This document shows, piece after piece, positions 46,171 to 51,564 of a DNA stretch of 51,564 nt (positions within the stretch are counted from its first letter, which is position 1; every line of letters begins with the position of its first letter). The notes beneath the pieces were generated by a model. That model had not been told where the DNA came from. It worked only from the letters and a program-made list of their open reading frames with translations, and made no database searches. The DNA comes from Nitrospira sp. (lineage in GTDB: Bacteria; Nitrospirota; Nitrospiria; Nitrospirales; Nitrospiraceae), in the NCBI GenBank assembly GCA_005116745.1, contig SWDS01000008.1:131248-182811 (forward strand), written 5' to 3'. The translations under genes were made by a program, and so were the position numbers.

Positions 46171-48822
46171 ATGCTGGACCGGCAGAAATTCTGGCGCCTG
46201 TTCATCTCGTCGCTTCCTCTGCAAGCGTTGGGTACTGGTGTGCTAACCACGCTCCTATCGGCGATGCTGTGGTCCGCCGCCCCTGCTACCTTTACGGCGC
46301 TGGATTACACCGTCTACGACACCTGGCTTCGCCACCGCACGACCGCCCAGGTGAGCCCCTCGCTGACCATCGTGACGCGTGACGGAGCCAGTGAAGAACG
46401 CTTCGGAAGGGGTCTTTGGGATCGCGGTATTCTCGCTCAGTTAATTGTGACGATCCATGAGGCCGGCGCTGCTGTCATCGGCCTAGACCATCGTCTGGAC
46501 TATGCGAGCCCTGCTCACCTTGGGGGAGCCGCGAGCGATGCGCTCATCCTTGAAGCGCTTCGTACAGCATCACCCGTAGTCCTGATTCACGATACGGATG
46601 CACTGCTTCAGTCCGACGCCGCGAGCTATGGACACATTACAGTCACGAGTGACCTCGATCACATCTCCCGTCACATTCCACCGTCTATCAGAATCGGAAC
46701 TCAACCCGTTCCGGCTTTCGGTTCGATCCTGTCCGATATCTTTCACCGACACACCGCCACCCCCACGCAGGTTCTTTCGAACCACTCGGATGCCGACCTT
46801 CTGATCAATATCGTGGGCAACGGATCACTGGCTGCCCTTCAGCCGATCCCTTTATCATCAGTTTGGAGCGCCGTCGAACGGCACGACGAACCACTGTTGG
46901 CCTCCTGGTTCAAGGACAAAGCCGTGGTGATCCGATCAAGTCCTGGAGGCTCGGAGACATGGCTCTTACCCTCCAACTCCACAGTCGACGGTTTGACCGC
47001 CCACCTCCATGTCGTGAATGCCTTCCTCAACCATGAACGGATCGACTCACTCGGCTGGTTCGGCCGCTTCACCGTCACCATCGTGCTCGCCTCACTGGCG
47101 GCCTGGAGCCTCTTACAGTTTCGTGGGATGATGGGCATCTTGTTTGCCGGTGCCGTCGTTGTTGGGTATGGGGTACTATCCACCGCGATGTTGAGCTGGG
47201 CATCGCTCCTGATACCAATCGCCACCCCGCTCGCAGCCTCATTCTCCGTCTTCATCGGCACAGCCCTGTGGGTGAATCTGACGGCAAGCCAACGTCTGAT
47301 CTTGCTGGAACGTGACATGATCCGCATCCAGCAAGAGTCTGCTGCCGTGAGAGAAGCCCTTGTTCTGCATGAGGATCGAGCGGAAGCTCTTCAAGAAGAT
47401 TTAGACACCGCTAACGCGGCCATATCTTTTTCGGCCGGCCAACAGGAAGAGTTGACCAGAACGACAAACTTACTGCAGCTCCAAATCGCTGAAGCCCAGG
47501 GCCAGGAACAGGATGCCCGTCGACACCTACAGGAACTGGAACGACAACTTGGCGATCTCCGGGCAGCCGGCACCGTATCAAGCGCCATCCGCGATGCGGA
47601 ACTCAACCGCCTTCAAGTCGAATCCCGCCAATTCGGCATCCTCACCCAAGATCACGCTCTGCTGCGGTTGTTTCACGACCTGAGGAAGAGCGCACAGTCT
47701 TCGTTGACCGTCCTCCTTCTCGGAGAACCAGGTACCGGGAAAGAGCTCTTCGCCCATGCCATCCACCGGCTCAGTCCACGATCGGGAAAGACCTTCATCG
47801 CCGTCAACATGGCCGCCATTTCTCCTGAGCTGTTTGAGAGTGAGCTCTTCGGCCACATGAGAGGCAGCTTCACCGGGGCGACGGGTGACCGTCCTGGCTA
47901 TTTCGGTCTCGCCGACCACGGCACGATCTTTCTTGACGAGATCGGTGACCTTCGAATGGATCATCAGAGCAAACTGCTGCGGGTGCTTCAGGACAAATCA
48001 TTCTATCGAGTTGGCGCCACCACCCCGACGACGGTGGACATTCGCATTGTGGCCGCGACTAATCGCGACTTACAGAAAGGCGTGTCGGAGGGATGGTTTC
48101 GCGAAGACCTGTACTTCCGGCTGAACGGGATGGTCTTCCATCTCCCACCGCTGCGTGAGCGTACCGGAGACATTCCGCTGCTCGCTGACATCTTCCTCAA
48201 CCAGCTTGCCGAGCAAATCGGGAAGCCTGTCCCTCAGCTGACGAATGAAGCGCTTCGTGTATTGACCGAACATGACTGGAAAGGAAATGTGCGGGAGCTC
48301 CGCCACTGTTTGGAACAGGCCATCACGCTGAACGAGGGAACCCTGTTAACCAGAGACTCTCTCAGACTTGGCGAAGAGCGTAGGCCAGCAAGGGGACGGA
48401 CCGAACAGACGTTTCCCGACCTAGCCGGTGATGCCGCGGTCCTGACCTGTCTGCGACGACATGGCTTCGACATGCAGTCCACGGCCAAGACGCTTGGATG
48501 GGACCGCAGCACAGTGACACAGCGTTTAAAGGGGCTCTGCTTCCAGGCACTCGTTGAAGCCAACGGCGATCAGGCCAAGGCCGCGCTGACCATCGCAGGC
48601 GACTCTAGTCACCTGCGAACCGTTGAGATCAAACTGATGGACTACTATGATCACCTACGATCCGCCATCGAACCATTCACGGCCGCCGAAGAAGCCCTGG
48701 TTGATTGCAGACGGCGTTTCAAGAATCTTCCGGAACGCCACTTCTCATCGGTCGAGACACTGGTTCGAAGACATTATCTACAAGATCAACTCACACCGCT
48801 TAGGTTGGGGAAATCTCCCTGA
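46171..48822 (+). CDS. CHASE2-domain, membrane-anchored sigma-54 interaction protein
   Basis: 883 residues. N-terminal membrane segment (~15-37), a CHASE2 extracytoplasmic sensor (~38-300), then three or so membrane helices (~300-370), a long coiled coil (~375-485), a sigma-54 AAA+ domain and a DNA-binding end. AAA+: Walker A GEPGTGKE (518-525), GSFTGA (565-570; the common GAFTGA with Ser for Ala), Walker B TIFLDEIGD. A Fis-like helix-turn-helix lies at ~755-790 (STAKTLGWDRSTVTQRLKGL). A further ~85 residues with another helical unit (ANGDQAKAALTIAGDSS...) follow, longer than typical. It likely couples an envelope signal to sigma-54 transcription. Overall 4-base gap to the TPR gene suggests a shared operon. 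Confidence 0.9.
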   Translation: MLDRQKFWRLFISSLPLQALGTGVLTTLLSAMLWSAAPATFTALDYTVYDTWLRHRTTAQVSPSLTIVTRDGASEERFGRGLWDRGILAQLIVTIHEAGAAVIGLDHRLDYASPAHLGGAASDALILEALRTASPVVLIHDTDALLQSDAASYGHITVTSDLDHISRHIPPSIRIGTQPVPAFGSILSDIFHRHTATPTQVLSNHSDADLLINIVGNGSLAALQPIPLSSVWSAVERHDEPLLASWFKDKAVVIRSSPGGSETWLLPSNSTVDGLTAHLHVVNAFLNHERIDSLGWFGRFTVTIVLASLAAWSLLQFRGMMGILFAGAVVVGYGVLSTAMLSWASLLIPIATPLAASFSVFIGTALWVNLTASQRLILLERDMIRIQQESAAVREALVLHEDRAEALQEDLDTANAAISFSAGQQEELTRTTNLLQLQIAEAQGQEQDARRHLQELERQLGDLRAAGTVSSAIRDAELNRLQVESRQFGILTQDHALLRLFHDLRKSAQSSLTVLLLGEPGTGKELFAHAIHRLSPRSGKTFIAVNMAAISPELFESELFGHMRGSFTGATGDRPGYFGLADHGTIFLDEIGDLRMDHQSKLLRVLQDKSFYRVGATTPTTVDIRIVAATNRDLQKGVSEGWFREDLYFRLNGMVFHLPPLRERTGDIPLLADIFLNQLAEQIGKPVPQLTNEALRVLTEHDWKGNVRELRHCLEQAITLNEGTLLTRDSLRLGEERRPARGRTEQTFPDLAGDAAVLTCLRRHGFDMQSTAKTLGWDRSTVTQRLKGLCFQALVEANGDQAKAALTIAGDSSHLRTVEIKLMDYYDHLRSAIEPFTAAEEALVDCRRRFKNLPERHFSSVETLVRRHYLQDQLTPLRLGKSP

Positions 48823-48898
48823 CTCCTCTCTCTATACAAACCGCGTATTCGCTCAGCGAATTTACTCCGGCTGTACCATTCCTTTGTTACTGCACAGC

Positions 48899-48940
48899 TT
48901 GCGGCAGAGGTGTGCCAAAATCAGCGCGCCTCTGCCGCAA
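48899..48940. terminator. Possible bidirectional terminator hairpin
   Basis: A perfect 12-bp inverted repeat (TTGCGGCAGAGG/CCTCTGCCGCAA) with an 18-base loop, placed between two convergent genes. No clear T-tract on either side, so it may act as a stalling or mRNA-end-stabilising structure. Confidence 0.5.
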
Positions 48941-48946
48941 ACCTAT

Positions 48947-50851
48947 TCAATCCTTTCTGACTTGCCCCTGTGTGATATGCACTCGCTGCCGATCAAAAGA
49001 CCGGAAGGTAAACGAAACCGGCCGCTCTGCATATTCCATGGTGCGTTTGCGCAGAATCTCGATGGCAATCTCTTCACCCAACCGTAGACTGCGCGTATTG
49101 TCTGTGCGCCAATGCACACCACCCATTGAACGCCCCATCGCCACGTTGCTGGCGAGCTTGTTTAATTCGCCGCCGACCGTGATTTTACCCATGTCGGCCC
49201 CGGTGTATTCCTGCGGAGGACAGAAGTCCTCGAGGTCAGTACTTTTCTTGCGGTATCCGGGCTGTAGCAATGTCAGTGTTCCTCCTGGTGGGTCACTCGG
49301 ACCAGTCTTGGCAGTCGATGCGCTCCTATTCGCATTGTCAAAGACCGTCTTCAGAAGTTCATCTTCTTCGAACCAGGCCTTGAGCACCGTCACACAAGCA
49401 CCGGCCACAGTAGCATGCCCCGCTCCATAGGCAGGATGGCTCGGCGAACCTGCTGAGAATGCCATCGGGAGGAACAAGGTGCCTTTCCCCGCACCGCCAT
49501 TGAGCGCAGCATTGTGTTCTTTAATTTCATCGAGCGTGTCGTCGAGTCGAGCCTTGAAGGCGGGGGTCAGAGACAAACTGGTCGGCAGACCATAGTCGCG
49601 CTTCTTGCCACCGAAGCCGTTGCGCTGCATCTGGATCAAGCCGCCCATGACTTCGGGGCGACACCGTCTATGCACTAGCCATTTCTGCCGCCAGACAACC
49701 TTGAGCGCGCGACTGGCAACCTCAGAGACGAGAGTCAACAGATCCGGCCCCCCCAACGTGGCGAATGGAAGCTCTCGGGAGTATCGATTTTCCCGATATG
49801 GATTGCCCTCATCGAGCGGCGCACCAACACCAAGCAGGAACAGCGCGGCATTGAAGTACGCCTGGTGCAGTGCATCGCGGTTCACGAAACGCGCGATATC
49901 TCGCATCGTCGAGAGATAGCGAACTGGATTCCCTGCAGGATAGTAGCTTGCCCCGCGATGCAACTGATCGGAATAGTTATTACAGCTGCCATAATCACGT
50001 CCGTATTTGTCCTTGCCGGTATTTTGAGCCAGCAACCAGTCGCCGTGCGAGGTGAGAAAGTCTTGTTTCGCAATATATGGCACTTGCTTCTGATCGATAG
50101 TCTGCACGCCGTAGCTGATGGGGCGAATGAAAAACTGGCTCACTAATGGACCGAACTCCTCATCATGTAGACCGCTCCGGAACAAAGTCTGCAAGGTGAT
50201 GTTGGCACCACCGGGACCTGACTCCACGTCCAGCGGCGCGCGCAGTTTACCGAAGTCCTTGTTATCATTTATCGCGATATCGAACATCTTATCGACGGCA
50301 GTGAGAGCATCCTGAACACGGTTGTTTAGGTTGTAGCCAAGCTGCATATTGTGGGCAGTGAGGTTGGCGCAGTTGGATTTCGGTGAATCGCGGTCAACCT
50401 GGAACGCCAACAACGGCGCATCACGCAACAACGCCATCCAGTAAAGCTCCACCATCTCGGCCATAGCCGTGAGCGAGCGACATCCTGGGGCGGGCAGCAT
50501 CTCCAGCGTCTTTGGGTCTGGCCCCAGGGACTCGGTCGCCGCGCCGGCCAGCGGGCTTACGAACTTCGCAACTGACTGGGTCAAGGCATGAATCTCAGGC
50601 GTCGGCGACGGACCTAAAACGAATGGTGTCTGAGGAACCCCGCCCGATGGAGATAAGGGGCCACTTGGCACCTCATCGAAGTTGCGTGGGGACCCGGCTT
50701 CAATTTCGATACATACGCGCTCGAACTTTCGGTATGCAATAGGTTCAACCTCGCCAAACTCATTGTGCGGCAAGGTCTTGTGAAAGTTTCCGATAAACGG
50801 CGCATTGGGCTGAACGAGGCTTTCATCTGAATTGGGGGTTGGAAAGGGCAT
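48947..50851 (-). CDS. Vanadium-dependent haloperoxidase-like protein
   Basis: 634 residues from the ATG at 50851 with a perfect AAGGAG site; the frame extends to 50887 without a better signal. PAP2/vanadium-haloperoxidase fold. Vanadate-binding blocks: K390 and R398 in RQKWLVHRRCRPE, G478-H479 in HPAYGAGHATVAG, and R574 and H580 in GRSMGGVHWRTDN, with spacing matching algal bromoperoxidases. The serine of the canonical S-G-H is Ala477 here. No signal peptide is visible, which is unusual for a haloperoxidase. It could oxidise halides with hydrogen peroxide or act as an acid phosphatase. It stands alone and converges with the CHASE2 operon. Confidence 0.88.
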   Translation of the reverse strand: MPFPTPNSDESLVQPNAPFIGNFHKTLPHNEFGEVEPIAYRKFERVCIEIEAGSPRNFDEVPSGPLSPSGGVPQTPFVLGPSPTPEIHALTQSVAKFVSPLAGAATESLGPDPKTLEMLPAPGCRSLTAMAEMVELYWMALLRDAPLLAFQVDRDSPKSNCANLTAHNMQLGYNLNNRVQDALTAVDKMFDIAINDNKDFGKLRAPLDVESGPGGANITLQTLFRSGLHDEEFGPLVSQFFIRPISYGVQTIDQKQVPYIAKQDFLTSHGDWLLAQNTGKDKYGRDYGSCNNYSDQLHRGASYYPAGNPVRYLSTMRDIARFVNRDALHQAYFNAALFLLGVGAPLDEGNPYRENRYSRELPFATLGGPDLLTLVSEVASRALKVVWRQKWLVHRRCRPEVMGGLIQMQRNGFGGKKRDYGLPTSLSLTPAFKARLDDTLDEIKEHNAALNGGAGKGTLFLPMAFSAGSPSHPAYGAGHATVAGACVTVLKAWFEEDELLKTVFDNANRSASTAKTGPSDPPGGTLTLLQPGYRKKSTDLEDFCPPQEYTGADMGKITVGGELNKLASNVAMGRSMGGVHWRTDNTRSLRLGEEIAIEILRKRTMEYAERPVSFTFRSFDRQRVHITQGQVRKD

Positions 50852-51564
50852 TGGGATCTCCTTAGAGTAACGGTGTGTGTTGCTCAATGGTTACAGCTCG
50901 ACCGTGGCCACGTTTCGTCGTCGATACTTGACTTGAATAGAGCAACACTGATGCCAGGTCTTCGCAAAGGTGTGGTTGCTCTTCTTTGGCCTAGAAATTC
51001 GGTGCGGTCCACTGAGATGCAGTTGATGTCTGTGCGTGCCTTCAATGGACAAAAGACACAACTGACAAGCGCTTCGCTGGCGCTGCGTAGCTATATCATC
51101 CCCGTACTAGAAGGAAACGCAGGAATGTTGCTAGATCATCTATTAGATTGCACTCTGTGCCGATATCGGAGAGTGGTGAATCTGAAATGATACAGATGGT
51201 ATCTGATTGGATACGTCCTCCAGCAGATTGTGCGCAGCTATGCAACTAGGAGTTGAGAGGATCGCCTAACTTCGTTATGTGAAGGAGCGTGATACGCCGA
51301 CGACGCTATCGCCGGGCCCCAGCGAGTGCGTTGCTAGCAGAGAGATGATCGAGCACTCTCAGAAACAAAGCTTTGCAAATCACTCCAATTCGCATTCCCG
51401 CTGAGAGCGATGGTCTGTGTTAGGAAGGGCTGGAGCAGTCAGAATAGTTACTCCGTGCATGAGAACAGTCTCCGCGCTTAGCCAGTGATGCTTTTGAATC
51501 GGCTCTCCTGACTAGGGCCTGTTAACGCTACCGTAAGCCTTCGACGATCAAGGCGAAGTGAATG
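50852..51564. other. Gene-free right end
   Basis: About 700 bases to the window edge. The promoter of the haloperoxidase should lie just right of 50851. The plus-strand open frame at 50873-51190 has no family resemblance or ribosome-binding site and I do not accept it. I see no RNA gene or repeat. Confidence 0.4.

Noticed and set aside
50873-51190. Plus-strand frame of 105 codons at the right end
   Set aside because: No ribosome-binding site, no homology features.

Overview
The window looks like a piece of a Nitrospira-type (phylum Nitrospirota) chromosome. Three things point there: a bacterial 20S proteasome operon that encodes a UBact-like ubiquitin-like modifier instead of a typical actinobacterial Pup; a 2-oxoacid:ferredoxin oxidoreductase cluster with an extra fifth subunit, of the kind used in reductive-TCA carbon fixation; and a mixture of gammaproteobacteria-like and deep-branching housekeeping genes. 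This is inferred from gene content; no rRNA is present to confirm it.

Layout. 1-7.3 kb is accessory: a BTRD1-repeat protein, a secreted tectonin beta-propeller, a small unknown protein and a 760-residue protein with an NDT/TIR-like N-terminus, a helical-repeat middle and a SLOG-like C-terminus. These genes are separated by long non-coding stretches. 7.3-25.2 kb is a nearly continuous minus-strand housekeeping block. In transcription order it reads rho, rpmE, then prfA-prmC-murA-hisG-hisD-hisB ending at a clear intrinsic terminator. An inserted accessory patch follows (an HTH-like ORF and a divergent MntA/HepT toxin-antitoxin pair). The second half of the histidine pathway comes next (hisH, a lipoprotein, hisA, hisF, hisIE), then a HIT-family hydrolase, dnaG, rpoD, tRNA-Ile(CAU) and a C4-zinc-ribbon coiled-coil protein. 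The his pathway is therefore in two blocks separated by the insertion.

25.8-33.9 kb is mostly plus strand: DUF2203 and YciI-like small proteins, an exported TPR protein, a consensus sigma-70 promoter with a structured leader, and the five-gene oxidoreductase operon (epsilon-like, alpha, beta, gamma, delta/ferredoxin) closed by a UUCG-loop terminator. A small acidic protein, tRNA-Asn(GUU) and a YheT-like hydrolase follow.

33.9-43.7 kb is a minus-strand block holding the proteasome system. Its order (ATPase ring, Dop-like, UBact, prcB, prcA, PafA-like ligase) matches the actinobacterial mpa-dop-pup-prcB-prcA-pafA arrangement. An HD-domain protein, a YjbQ protein and an exported HtrA-like protease lie immediately upstream in overlapping or closely spaced order. 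A small membrane protein lies downstream.

43.8-48.8 kb is a plus-strand operon: an exported protein, a HIT hydrolase, a TPR/Sel1 protein, and a membrane-anchored sigma-54 activator with a CHASE2 sensor. It converges on a vanadium-haloperoxidase-like gene (48.9-50.9 kb), and the last ~0.7 kb has no recognisable gene. Product calls rest on motifs and family knowledge read by eye; no database search was possible.
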